A stretch of DNA of 64,000 nt from CAWJLE01 sp963843645. Its GTDB lineage: Bacteria > Chloroflexota > Anaerolineae > DAOTYC01. The translations under genes were made by a program, and so were the position numbers. Positions 9,284 to 18,972 of the stretch are shown piece by piece (within the stretch, counting starts at the first letter, position 1; each line of letters opens with the position of its first letter). Below the pieces are notes generated by a model, which made no database searches, had not been told where the DNA came from, and was given only the letters and a program-made list of their open reading frames with translations. The stretch spans positions 62,001-126,000 of the forward strand of contig CAWJLE010000006.1 in assembly GCA_963843645.1 (NCBI GenBank). Reading direction: 5' to 3'.

Positions 9284-10196
9284 TCAAATTCCGTTCGCGC
9301 CGTTCGTTTCCTCCTCGACGCTGAAGGCGAGGGCCAGGGCGGCCTGGGTGATGGCCTGGTAAGCCGCGGCCAGCTCGCTCTGCAGCGACGTTTCGCCCAT
9401 GAACGCCGGTTCGCCCAGTCGCTTGAGGACGGGCAGCATGATCTGCGGCGGTTCGATGCTGAGCGGGAAGGGCTCGAGGGTCTCCGCGGGTTCCCAGAAG
9501 TGGGCGAGCGTGTCTTCCAGCGGTACGACCGTCTCGTATTCTGGGGCGTCGCCCTCTGCCAGGGCGGCGTCCTGACCCGCTCGACGCTGGCGCAGCGCGG
9601 CCAGGATCTGCTCCTGGGTCCGTCCACGCAGGCGAAAGAGCAGGAAGGGGTCCTCGTCGAAGCGCTCGCCCAGGATGTAATGCGCAGCCGCAACGTGCTT
9701 GCAGGGATTTGCCCAATCCGGACACGAGCATTCGGTGATGAGTTCGTCCCGGTTGTTAGGGAAGAGGCTGACCCCGGCGGCTGCGAAGGCCTCTTCGATG
9801 TCCCCGGGCATCTCGCCCGCCAGCAGCTGGGCGGTAAACAGAGCCTGGCCGGCCATCGCGTCGATGACTTTCTCCCATTGGGCGTCCGTGAGCGGGGTGA
9901 CCTGGATGGTGATCTTGTAGGGCGTGGCGCCGGGAACCCTGAACGCGTGCCTTCACGCCGCCCTTGGCCTCCTCGATGGAGAGAACCTGTCCGTGCCGCG
10001 CGTAGGTGCGCCCTCGACTGAGCCGATTCTTGTCTACCAGGCGCTCCATGGCCTGGATCCAGCGCGTCGCCCACCAGTTGTGGGCGAACTCGCCCCGCTG
10101 GCAGCGGGCCTTGATGCCCCCTTCGACTTCACGGGGGTGCGAAGGCGCGTAGTAGGAAAAATCCCCATCGTATGGCTCCCAGCCTCGTCGTCCCAT
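9284..10196 (-). CDS. SWIM zinc-finger protein, one apparent frameshift
   Basis: About 303 residues once an indel near 9930-9950 is allowed for. The N-terminal part begins MGRRGWEPYDGDFSYY and includes WWATRWIQAMERL; the C-terminal part holds a SWIM zinc finger, ECSCPDWANPCKHV, with the CxC...CxH ligands. SWIM domains bind nucleic acid or protein, and this gene type is commonly found directly downstream of an SNF2-family helicase, as here (23 bases after its stop). They probably work together on DNA, but the process is not known. ATG 10196 has a GGGGGA site. Confidence 0.75.
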
Positions 10197-10219
10197 AGCT
10201 GTTCCCCCATCGCTAATCG

Positions 10220-13200
10220 CTATCTGCGCAGCCGGACCAGCTCGCGCAGGTCGTCGGTGGAAAGCTCCGTCAGCCAGTCTTCGCCCGCGCCGACTACGGC
10301 CTGCGCCAGAGCTTTCTTGCTCTCGATCATGTCGTCGATCATCTCTTCGAGCGTGCCCGTCGGTGACGAACTTGTGCACCTGCACGTTGCGCTTCTGGCC
10401 GATGCGGAAGGCCCGATCCGTCGCCTGATCCTCCACCGCCGGATTCCACCAGCGGTCGAAGTGGAAGACGTGATTGGCCCGCGTCAGGTTCAGGCCAGTG
10501 CCGCCGGCTTTGATCGACAGGATGAAGATCATCGGGCCGTGATCCTCTTCCTGAAAGCGATTGCACCAGTTGGTCGCGCTTCGCCGCCGGCACTCCGCCA
10601 TGCAGGAACTGCGTCGGGCAGCCCACCGCCTCGGGGAGGTAAGCGCGCAAGATGTGGCCCATCTCCGCGAATTGCGTGAAGATCAGCGCCCGGTCGCCGA
10701 CCGATACGACCTCTTCCAGCAGCTCGATCAGGCGGGCGAGTTTGCCGCTGCGCCCGGCCACGTCGGCCAGCTCGTTCCCTTTCGCATCCACCTGATGGAG
10801 GTACTGTACGGGATGGTTGCAGATCTGTTTGAGCTGCATCAGCATGCTCAACACCAGGCCGCGACGTTGGAATCCCTCGTTCTCCTCGACCTTCCGCAGA
10901 GAGTCCTCCACGACCGACTCATACAGCGTGGCCTGCTCTTCGGTCAGGCTGCAATAATCTTTCGTTTCCAGCTTCTCCGGCAGGTCCTGGATCACGCGCG
11001 GATCGGTTTTGACGCGCCGCAGGATGAAGGGCGCGACGATCTTCTTCAGCCGCCGGGTGGCCTCTTCGTCCTTGTAACGCTCGATGGGCAGCGCGAACTG
11101 CTCCCTGAATTTCTGACGCGAGCCGAGATAGTTGGGGTTGAGGAAGTGCATGATGGACCACAGCTCTGAGAGGCGATTCTCGACCGGTGTGCCGGTCAGC
11201 GCCACGCGGAAATCAGCGTGAATCTGCCGCACGGCTTGGGTCTGTTTGGCCGACGGGTTCTTGATGTTCTGGGCCTCGTCCAGGATGACGCCCAGCCAGG
11301 GCACGGTCCGAATGACTTCCGCGTCGCGACGGACGACGGCGTAGCTGGTCAGCACCAGGTCCGCTGACTGGGCTGCCTGGACGAACTCCTCGTCCCGCAG
11401 GCGATTGGCGCCCTGGTGGACCCACACGGTCAGCGACGGGGTGAAGCGGCGCACCTCGCGCTCCCAGTTGGTGACGACAGACGTGGGGCAGATCAACAGG
11501 GTCGGGCCGGGCAACTGGCCGGTTTCCTCTTTTTCCCGCAGCAGCAGGGCCAGGGTCTGCACGGTTTTGCCCAGGCCCATGTCGTCGGCCAGGCACGCGC
11601 CCAGTCCCCAACGTCGCAAGAAATTCAGCCAGGAGTAACCGTAGCACTGGTAGGGCCGGAGTTGGCCCTGCAGGCCGTTGGGCTGCGGCAGCTCCTCCAG
11701 TTTCTCGTGTTGAGTCAGGCGCGCGAGCCAGTCCGAAAGCCAGCCCTCCGTGACGACCTCGTTCACCGGCAGGCCGTCGAAGGTCCCCTCTGCGGTCAAG
11801 CCCCAGGCCAGTGCATCCTGCAGGTCGATCTCGCCCGTCTGCCGTTGCTTCTCCCAGAAGTGGATGGCGGCCTCTACCTGCTCAGCGTCCAGCCGCACCC
11901 ACTGCCCTCTGATCCGTACCAGCGGGGACTTCAGGGCGACCAACGCCTGAAACTCCTTCTGGCTGAGAGTCGTGTCGCCGAGGGAAACTTCCCACTCATA
12001 ATGGATCAGGTTCTCGAACGACAGCTTGCCGTGGCTGATGGCGTCGGTGTTTGCGGATCGTGTCGGGCGCATACGCAGGCGCGCGCCGAGCCGTGCGCCG
12101 GACCTGTTCCACCACGGCGGCGTCAGCAGGCTGAAGCCGGCCTGCGTTAACAGAGGAGCTGCTTCTCGCAGGAACGCGTAGGCTTGTGGGGTGTCGAGTG
12201 ACATAGAATCCGGCCGGGCCGTCTTAAGGCTGGAGGCGATGGGCGAAAACAGGCGTGCGGCATATCCCAGGCCGGCCAGCAGCTTCTCCTGCGGTTGCTC
12301 GAATCGTCGCCCCAGCTGTTTCAAGACGTTGCCCCGGGTTTTCCATACGGCGTGGGCCGGCACCAGCAGGCTGGCGTCGTCGCGGGCCTGGAGCAGATAG
12401 TGCAGCTGCCACTGATCCTCCTGCCCTGACTCCGAAACGTCGTCCGGAGACGGTTCGACTGGCTGTGCCGGTGCCTCTAGCCGAAAAGCGACGCAGAATG
12501 CCGCGTCCCCGGCGACGTGCAGATTGCGCATCCAGGCCTGATGGCTGCGGGCCAGCGCGTCCAGCTGCGCAGCCGAAGCATGCACTTCGGGATCCTCGTG
12601 GAACAGCGCGGTCAACCAACTCCCGAGAGCTTCTTGGCGTCGAATGAACCGGACGGAGGTTGCGGCGGATCTTCCCCAGTGGCGAGCCAGGGCGTCCGAC
12701 ATGGTCTTCAGAAATGTGTCGAGCAGGGACTGCGGTGAAAGGGGCTCGTCGTGCCCGACGATCTCCGCCCGGCAGATGGGCGGCATCGCCGCTTCCAGGC
12801 GAGCCAGGCGCGCCGCGTCTTTGGTGCTGTCCAGCACGGGCAGCCAGCGGGCGTGGAAGACCCGACCCTTGTCGTCGGCGGGAGCCAGAACGGGGACGAT
12901 TTTCTGTGCCGCCAATGTCTCCAGGACCAGGCCTGCGGCCGTGCGCCAGTATGGCACCTCCGCCGACAGGGTCCCCTGTGGGGCCAGCGCGTCTGGCGGC
13001 GGGAGATGGATCAGGACTTCCAGCGCCCGTCTTGCGGGCAGACTGAGTCCGTTCACCCGCCAGGGAGCCAGAAAAGGGGCCGTCTCTTCATCCAGCTCCC
13101 AGTCGTGCAACAAGCCGGGCGATGGCCGTGGCCCGGTGCGAGTGCTAGGCAACCGCAACAGAATCTGCGTTGCTTCAGCGCCCGCCAGGTGACCGCCCAG

Positions 13201-13386
13201 GCCCGGGACATGGCTTAGCTGGGAGTGAGACATGCAGAAGGGATGGTCTTTGGGGGCAGGTCTTTGAGACAGCCGGCCTCTTCGCCTGGGCGGAGGCGGT
13301 GCCTCGGATGTCTCGACCCAAAACAGCATCTCCCCCGCGTCTGCGGGCAAACAGGGCGGCTGCCAATGTGCGTGCAAAACCCACAT
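10220..13386 (-). CDS. SNF2-family DEAD/DEAH helicase, two apparent frameshifts
   Basis: A Swi2/Snf2 ATPase of about 1055 residues that translocates on double-stranded DNA. The N-terminal third (from MWVLHAHWQPP) is the domain typical of bacterial SNF2 proteins paired with SWIM partners. Motif I is DDMGLGKT near residue 600, motif II is DEAQ near 705, and motif VI is DRAFRIGQKR in the second lobe. The reading leaves frame near 10560 and again near 10355; continuing it gives the C-terminus DLRELVRLRR with TAG at 10220-10222. ATG 13386 is used since the upstream residues match the usual start of the family. Near 13421-13426 is a TACAAT box on the minus strand, without a clear -35. Confidence 0.88.
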
Positions 13387-13467
13387 GGATTTTGGACCTC
13401 ACTCGTCGGATATCGCGGGCATTGTACTGCGATTCGCCTCGGCGGGCCAGTCCGCTCCCACAGATGG

Positions 13468-13494
13468 TTCAGTCGAAGCGCCCTGTCGATTGAA
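13468..13494. promoter_or_regulatory. Inverted repeat, possible operator upstream of hicBA remnant
   Basis: TTCAGTCGA and TCGATTGAA (13468-13476, 13486-13494) form a dyad with one mismatch and nine bases between. It lies between the helicase start and the hicBA remnant, where a HicB-type autoregulatory site would be expected. No binding data. Confidence 0.35.
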
Positions 13495-13573
13495 CTGAAT
13501 TCGGTTGCTGCAAGATGGCTCGTGCGTCGCAACCATCGAGAGTCGGCTGCGGCGAGAGAAGGAGGAAATAGAC

Positions 13574-13639
13574 ATGACCAGGCCATTCAAGGTGGAAGTC
13601 GAGACCCGGAATTCCGATCTGATGGGCAGGTTCCCGTAA
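13574..13639 (+). pseudogene. Remnant of HicB-type antitoxin
   Basis: A 21-codon reading frame behind a good GGAGG site (13560-13564) begins MTRPFKVEVE, which resembles the first strand of HicB antitoxins (usually M-x-R-x-F-x-V-x-x-E followed by the partial RNase H fold of about 60 residues). The rest of that domain is absent: the frame runs directly into the start of the adjacent hicA-like sequence. An internal deletion would explain this. Weak evidence on its own; supported mainly by its neighbour. Confidence 0.4.
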
Positions 13640-13854
13640 GATGCATCCAAGGCCAATGTCGTGCGGACATTTAAGCTTCGGGCTTCACGTTGATCAGGGA
13701 AAACACATAGCGATGGTCCGCACCAACAGCGATGGAACTAAAACTCCTTTGACGATGCCCAATCATCCTCGCATCAATGGGCCGACTCTGCGCGATCTGC
13801 ACGCAGGTCGAGTTTTCTTGTGACGATTTCTTGAGCGCGTACGACAGAGCCTGA
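13622..13854 (+). pseudogene. HicA-type mRNA interferase toxin, frame-disrupted
   Basis: Translating across two or three indels gives MGRFP, DASKANVVRTF, GFHVDQGKHIAMVRTN, SDGTKTPLTMPNHPRI, then TLRD, CTQVEFSCDDFLSAYDRA and TGA at 13852-13854. This follows the HicA double-stranded-RNA-binding fold: the histidine of KHIAMVR is where the catalytic His lies, and the TPLTMPNH and TLR...CTQ segments are strong family marks. The breaks are near 13637, 13672 and 13800. Because the window has many indel errors, the gene may be intact in the cell; but the missing antitoxin body suggests real decay. About 77 residues if restored. Confidence 0.6.
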
Positions 13855-13907
13855 CTAATTGCCCTGCTGGCCCTGCCGGCTTGTTCGCGTCCCTCGCCTT
13901 CTTCCGC

Positions 13908-13913
13908 TATAAT
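13908..13913 (+). promoter_or_regulatory. TATAAT -10 box for glnE
   Basis: Perfect TATAAT ending eight bases before the glnE ATG (13922), so the transcript would be leaderless or nearly so. No convincing -35 at the usual distance, which may mean an activator is needed. Confidence 0.55.
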
Positions 13914-13921
13914 ACCCGGCC

Positions 13922-16900
13922 ATGCCATCAACTGTGTTCGAGCACGCGACGGTTCTGTTGACGGCGCAGCAGTTGAGTGACGATGAGGCGCGCACGCTGC
14001 TGGCCCCAATCGGCTTCGCCGATTGGCGGGCCGCCCTGCGCCTCTTGCGGTCTCTGTCTCCTGACGAGGGTTCTCGCGTCGCGCTCGCAGGCTGCCTGTC
14101 CGATCTGCTACAGGCCCTCAGCGTCACCGGCAACCCCGACCGGGCGTTGTCTGCTTTCGAGCGTTTTGCTGCGGTGCACGAGGACCGCCCGGCACTCTAC
14201 GACACCCTGACAGACCAACCTCGCTCAGTCGAAACGCTCGTCACGGTCTTTTCGGGCAGCCAGTTTCTAACTGAGATTCTCTTTCGCCAGCCCGCGTACT
14301 TGGCCGAAGTCCTCACCGATTTCCGGCGCCTGGCCGAGCAAAAGTCAGAGGCGCGGTTCGACGCCGAGGCGGCTGTGGCCTTCGCCGCCGGTGCGGCATC
14401 GACTGCATCACAGGGAGGCAAGCCACTCGACGCGCTGCGGCGTTTCCAGCGTCGGGAGCTTCTGCGGATCGGCGCCTGCGACCTGCTTGGGTTGTTCGAC
14501 ATGCCCACCGTGGCCGCGCAGCTCTCGCACCTGGCGGATTCGCTTATCCGGGCATGCCTGACCGTCGCTGAGACCGAAGCAGGTGTTTCCACCGACGGCT
14601 TCGTCGTCCTGGCGATGGGCAAACTGGGCGGCGAAGAGCTGAACTATAGCTCGGATGTGGACCTGCTCTTCGTGGCCATGTTGGAGCCGACCGCGTACCT
14701 GCGTCTGGCCGAGCGCCTGATCGACGCGCTGACGCGTGCCACAGATGAAGGTTTCCTGTATCGGGTGGACATGCGGCTCCGGCCCTGGGGCAGCAGTGGC
14801 GCGCTGGTCTCCTCGCTCGACGGGCACATCCGTTACCTGGCGAAGCCTGCCCGTCTGTGGGAGAAGCAAGCGCTCCTCAAGGCCCGCGTGGTGGCGGGCG
14901 ACGTGGCCGTGGGCGCCGATTTCTTGCGCCGCGCCCAGCCGTTTTTGTTTGGGCTCGATCGAGAGTCCATCCGGGCCGACGTCCACGCCATGAAGCAGCG
15001 TACGGAGGCATTCTTGCACGAGCATGGCCGCGACTGGGGCGAGGTGAAGCTCGGTGAGGGCTCCATCCGCGACGTCGAATTCGTGGCCCAGTTTCTGCAG
15101 CTCGTACACGGCGCCGAACATCCGGAGGTTCGCAGCCGCAACACCCTCGACGCGCTGGCTCGCCTGCACCACAGCGGCTTCCTGCCGCCCGACGAATACC
15201 GTGTTCTGGTGGAAGGCTACACCTTCCTGAGGACCGTCGAGCACTACTTGCAGATGTTGGATTACCGCCAGACCTACACGTTGCCCAACGATCGCCCGGC
15301 GCTCCGGCAACTGGCGCGCCGGCTGGCTTTTCGAGGCGCCGACGCGGGCGAGCGTCTGGTGGCTCGTTATCTGGAGCACAGCGCAGCCATTCGCGCCGTG
15401 TACAGGCGTTATCTCGAGGCTGAGACTATGGAGACCAAGAACAGGTCCGATTCTGCTGCCGTGGAGAGGCAAACCTCATCGTCACCGGCCGACCGTCACG
15501 TGGGACGGATGGGCCAAACGTATGCCGCTCGCTTCACGGCGACGGAAATCGCTCGCCACAGCGAGTTGGCCGGCTTGCTGAACGACAGCCACCTGGTGGA
15601 GGTGGTGGCTGCGCCGCTGGCCGGACCGGACGACCGCTGGCTGGTGACGATCGTCGGCTACGACTATCTGGGCGTCCTGTCGTTGATTTGCGGCTTGCTC
15701 TTTGCCTACGGCTTCAATATTCACGATGGTGACAGCTTCACCTACGAGCCGGCGGCGGAACAGGAGGCGCCCGGCACAGCCGAGCAGCCATCCTATCGTC
15801 CACGACGTGGTCTCCGGCTGCAGAGCGTCGCAACGCCCGGCGACGACCGGCGCCAGAAGATCGTGGACGTCTTCACCGTTAGCCCGGTGCTGGGGGCCGT
15901 GGCTGACGACCTGTGGGCGCGCTACGCTGCCGACCTGGGGGCGCTCTTTTCGCGGCTCAAGGCGGGCGAGCAGCGAGAAGCGCAAGGCGAGCTGGTCCGC
16001 CGCGTGGCGGCTGCGCTCCACCACATCCCGGGCGCGTCGACGGCACTGTATCCGGTCGACATCGAGATCGACAACGATACGTCGGAGCGCTATACGGTCC
16101 TGCGCATCGATACGCCTGATACGATCGGGTTCCTCTACGAGTTCACCAACGCTCTGGCCCTCAACGGCATCTACATCGCCCGCATGACGGTCGACACAGC
16201 CGGCAACCGCGTGCGCGACGTCTTTTACGTCACGGACACGCGCGGTCAGAAGATTACTGCACCCGAGCGGCAGCGCGAGCTGCGCGCGGCGACAGTCTTG
16301 GTCAAGCATTTCACACACCTGCTGCCGCACTCGCCCAATCCGGAGAGCGCGCTCGTCCATTTCGGCGAGTTCCTCGGGCAGCTTTTTCGCAACCCAACCT
16401 GGCCGGACGACCTGTCCTCGTTGGAGCGGCCCGAGGTGTTGCACGCTCTGGCTCACCTGCTGGGCGTGAGCGAGTTCCTGTGGGATGACTTCCTGCGCAT
16501 GCAGTATACGAATCTGTTCCCGGTCGTGGCCGACGTCGACGCGCTGGGGACCCACAAGTCGAAGGACCGGCTTCGGGCGGAGCTGGACGCCACGCTGCGC
16601 GCTGCTTCCGGATCAGGGCACGGTGGCCACGCTGAGCAGGTCGAGGTCCTGAATGCCTTCAAGGACCGCGAGATGTTCCGCATCGACATGCGCCACATCC
16701 AGGGGTTGGTGCCGCGCTTCGGACAGTTCTCCGGCGAGCTGGCCGACCTGGCCGAAGTGGTCGTGGCGGCGGCGTACGGGTTGTGCTATCGCGAGGGCGT
16801 CGCCGAGTTCGGCGTGCCGCTGCTCGAGGACGGCGGCCCCTGCCCAATCAGCCTCTGCGCACTGGGTAAGGTAGGCGGCCGCGAGCTGGGCTACGCCTCG

Positions 16901-17689
16901 GACATCGAGCTGATGTTCGTCTATGTGGGCGCGGGGCAGACTTCGGGGCCGAAAACCACCAGCACAGCTGAGTTCTACGAGAAGCTGGTGCAGGAGTTCG
17001 TGCGTACCATCCAGGCCCGGCGCGAGGGCATTTTCCAGGTCGATCTGCAACTCAGACCGTACGGCAAGGCCGGCAGCATGGCCGTGTCGCTGGACAGCTT
17101 CCGGCGTTATTTCGCGCCTGGCGGCCCGGCCTGGGCTTACGAGCGCCAGGCCCTCGTCAAGCTTCGCCCGATTGCCGGCGATCCCGAGTTCGGACGGGAG
17201 ATCGTGTCCCTCCGCGACGAGTACGCGTACGCCGAGCCGTTCGACGTCGTTGCCATGCGCGGCATGCGCGAGCGGCAGGTCCGGCACCTGGTCGCCGGCG
17301 GTACGATCAATGCCAAATATAGCCCCGGCGGGCTGGTCGACGTGGAATATCTGGTGCAGGGCCTTCAGATCACGTATGGCCGTGACAACCCGGCTTTGCG
17401 GCTGACCAACACTCGTGAGGCGATGACCGCGCTGGGTTCCGCGGGCATCTTAACTTCCGAGGAGTTCTTGCACTTGCGTGATGCCCACCGCTTCCTGCGA
17501 CGCCTGATCGATGCCTTGCGCATGGTCCGCGGCAACGCCAAGGATCTCACCGTTCCACCTGTGGATGACGAAGAGTTTGCGTTCCTGGCCCGTCGCCTCG
17601 GTTACGAGGCGGACGTCGCCCGCCTCCACGCCGACCTCATGCGCCACTTCGAGGCCGTTCAGGAGCTGAGCACGAAGAAACTGGGATGA
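13922..17689 (+). CDS. glnE: GlnE-type glutamine synthetase adenylyltransferase/adenylyl-removing enzyme with two ACT domains
   Basis: A 1255-residue, unbroken frame. GlnE switches glutamine synthetase off and on by adding and removing AMP on a tyrosine. The two nucleotidyltransferase halves are both present: GKLGGEELNYSSDVDLLF near residue 230-250 with MRLRPWGSSG near 280, and GKVGGRELGYASDIELMF near 980-1000 with LQLRPYGKAG near 1042. Between them, where ordinary GlnE (about 950 residues) has only a helical linker, are two ACT-like domains at about 520-610 and 709-778, the second very like the ACT domains of GlnD uridylyltransferase (RYTVLRIDTPDTIGFLYEF). I infer that these sense an amino acid, perhaps glutamine. 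The target, glnA, is 3.5 kb downstream and keeps the tyrosine. Confidence 0.85.
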   Translation: MPSTVFEHATVLLTAQQLSDDEARTLLAPIGFADWRAALRLLRSLSPDEGSRVALAGCLSDLLQALSVTGNPDRALSAFERFAAVHEDRPALYDTLTDQPRSVETLVTVFSGSQFLTEILFRQPAYLAEVLTDFRRLAEQKSEARFDAEAAVAFAAGAASTASQGGKPLDALRRFQRRELLRIGACDLLGLFDMPTVAAQLSHLADSLIRACLTVAETEAGVSTDGFVVLAMGKLGGEELNYSSDVDLLFVAMLEPTAYLRLAERLIDALTRATDEGFLYRVDMRLRPWGSSGALVSSLDGHIRYLAKPARLWEKQALLKARVVAGDVAVGADFLRRAQPFLFGLDRESIRADVHAMKQRTEAFLHEHGRDWGEVKLGEGSIRDVEFVAQFLQLVHGAEHPEVRSRNTLDALARLHHSGFLPPDEYRVLVEGYTFLRTVEHYLQMLDYRQTYTLPNDRPALRQLARRLAFRGADAGERLVARYLEHSAAIRAVYRRYLEAETMETKNRSDSAAVERQTSSSPADRHVGRMGQTYAARFTATEIARHSELAGLLNDSHLVEVVAAPLAGPDDRWLVTIVGYDYLGVLSLICGLLFAYGFNIHDGDSFTYEPAAEQEAPGTAEQPSYRPRRGLRLQSVATPGDDRRQKIVDVFTVSPVLGAVADDLWARYAADLGALFSRLKAGEQREAQGELVRRVAAALHHIPGASTALYPVDIEIDNDTSERYTVLRIDTPDTIGFLYEFTNALALNGIYIARMTVDTAGNRVRDVFYVTDTRGQKITAPERQRELRAATVLVKHFTHLLPHSPNPESALVHFGEFLGQLFRNPTWPDDLSSLERPEVLHALAHLLGVSEFLWDDFLRMQYTNLFPVVADVDALGTHKSKDRLRAELDATLRAASGSGHGGHAEQVEVLNAFKDREMFRIDMRHIQGLVPRFGQFSGELADLAEVVVAAAYGLCYREGVAEFGVPLLEDGGPCPISLCALGKVGGRELGYASDIELMFVYVGAGQTSGPKTTSTAEFYEKLVQEFVRTIQARREGIFQVDLQLRPYGKAGSMAVSLDSFRRYFAPGGPAWAYERQALVKLRPIAGDPEFGREIVSLRDEYAYAEPFDVVAMRGMRERQVRHLVAGGTINAKYSPGGLVDVEYLVQGLQITYGRDNPALRLTNTREAMTALGSAGILTSEEFLHLRDAHRFLRRLIDALRMVRGNAKDLTVPPVDDEEFAFLARRLGYEADVARLHADLMRHFEAVQELSTKKLG

Positions 17690-17750
17690 AAGATGGTTTT
17701 ACTACCAGGGACGCGAAGAAGACGTAAATAGAGACAAGATGAGGCCATCA

Positions 17751-17817
17751 AACAAGATAAACAGGATGGACAGAAGCAGCTCTTTTGCTTGTTCGATCCA
17801 TCCTGTGCATTCTGTTC
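17751..17817. repeat. Second, looser copy of the AACAGGATGGA palindromic element
   Basis: Arms 17751-17770 and 17798-17817 share the AACA...ACAGGATGGA pattern with four mismatches around an imperfect inner stem (17773-17797). It lies after glnE and before the convergent gene ending at 17844, as the copy at 9160-9233 lies between convergent genes. Confidence 0.5.
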
Positions 17818-17843
17818 GGTGAGCTGTGGTGGTCGCGATTCGG

Positions 17844-18857
17844 TCAGCGGGCTTTCAGGACGCGCAGGGCCCGCAGAGTGACCCATTTGTTGGGTTGTTT
17901 CTTCACACCGAAGTCGACCCAGGTCTTGCCCGTATAGTCGTATTCCAACATCCAGCGGCCCCGGTCATCCTGTTTCTGCAGTATCGTCGACCACGCGTTC
18001 GCCAATCGAGGATCGTTCCCGTAGCCCAATCCCGCCAGCGCCTCGACAGATTGCAGGAGGTCGGTGACGTAGAAGACCGGAAAGCCGAACTTCCACCAGT
18101 TTCGGCTCGGCCTATCGTCGTTGCGGGTTGGGTAGTCCGCCTTCGCCGGATCTGTGCCAAGGAGGAAGTCTGCACCACGCGTTATGGCGCGATCGATCTG
18201 CAGCGTACGCCGCGCGGCGGGCCATTTGCTGAAAGCGAGCATCACTTTGACCGCGCCCCAGGCGCAAGGCAGCTTGTTGTTTGCTCCGCAAGCAAACGAG
18301 GGCCCGCACTTGTATGCGTAGTAGCGCAGCGGCGACTGTTTGTCCTCTGCCGGTGAGACGCCTTCTCCTGTGACGCTGCGGGCCATCCATTCGAAGGCCG
18401 GCTCCAACCGAGGGTCGTCACAGCCGAGTTGGAGCAACGCCCAGCCCAGGTTGCCCTGCAGGCAATCGATCGTTCCGGACGGAGCGCCGGTCGCGGAGAA
18501 TTGCCCGCCGGAGGTGAAGGCGTGGTCCAGCAAGTAGGCGCAGGCCGTCTGCACGCGAGAGTCTGCCGCCGGCGACGCGCCCAGCTGGGCCAGCATGATC
18601 AGCGACCAGACAGTCGAGCGATACTTCGGATTATAGCCCGGCCCCGGCCTGGCCCAGTAGCCCACCTCATCCATCGCATTGAGGATAGTGGCTATCGGAC
18701 CTTCGGCGTGTGCCTTCGTTCTCGCGTTCAGCAACTCAGGATCGTCGGGAGCCAGGTCCATCAGGTCGCGTAGGGCCAAATACCGGACTCCCGGTTCGTT
18801 CTCTTCGAGCAGCCAGTCTAAGGGATCATCGTTCAGCTGCTGACTTTGCCATGACAT
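17844..18857 (-). CDS. Alpha/alpha-toroid (prenyltransferase/terpene cyclase-like) protein, function unknown
   Basis: A 337-residue soluble protein of repeated helical pairs, of the type related to prenyltransferases and squalene cyclases. Repeated units end in segments such as YLLDHAFTSGGQF, NLGWALLQLG and CAWGAVKVMLAFS. It contains several cysteines (YKCGPSFACG, KLPCAWG) that might bind zinc. The catalytic DxDD motif of terpene cyclases is not seen, so a cyclase role is doubtful. ATG 18857 is chosen because GGGAGGAA precedes it; the longer reading to 19040 overlaps the hairpin at 18879 and the next gene. Neighbours give no hint of role. Confidence 0.6.
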   Translation of the reverse strand: MSWQSQQLNDDPLDWLLEENEPGVRYLALRDLMDLAPDDPELLNARTKAHAEGPIATILNAMDEVGYWARPGPGYNPKYRSTVWSLIMLAQLGASPAADSRVQTACAYLLDHAFTSGGQFSATGAPSGTIDCLQGNLGWALLQLGCDDPRLEPAFEWMARSVTGEGVSPAEDKQSPLRYYAYKCGPSFACGANNKLPCAWGAVKVMLAFSKWPAARRTLQIDRAITRGADFLLGTDPAKADYPTRNDDRPSRNWWKFGFPVFYVTDLLQSVEALAGLGYGNDPRLANAWSTILQKQDDRGRWMLEYDYTGKTWVDFGVKKQPNKWVTLRALRVLKAR

Positions 18858-18878
18858 GACCGTTCCTCCCTCATCCCA

Positions 18879-18925
18879 GACTTCCGACACAGCCCAGCGG
18901 TCTGTGCTGGGCTGTGTCGGAAGTC
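18879..18925. terminator. 20-bp perfect hairpin between two minus-strand genes
   Basis: Arms 18879-18898 and 18906-18925 pair perfectly over 20 bases with a seven-base loop. It lies after the deacetylase gene (ends 18973) and 22 bases before the start of the next one. No T run follows on the minus strand, so it may act as a processing or attenuation element rather than a classical terminator. Confidence 0.6.
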
Positions 18926-18972
18926 TCTCCGTCTTTGGAAGCTCTATCTCAGTCCTGCGAACAAGTTCGGTT

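Noticed and set aside
9284..13386. SNF2 helicase and SWIM protein as a phage-defence system
   Set aside because: The pair is widespread outside defence islands, and no nuclease, methylase or integrase accompanies it here.
14408..15472. 354-codon minus-strand frame inside glnE
   Set aside because: Shadow of a 1255-codon gene with both catalytic halves intact.
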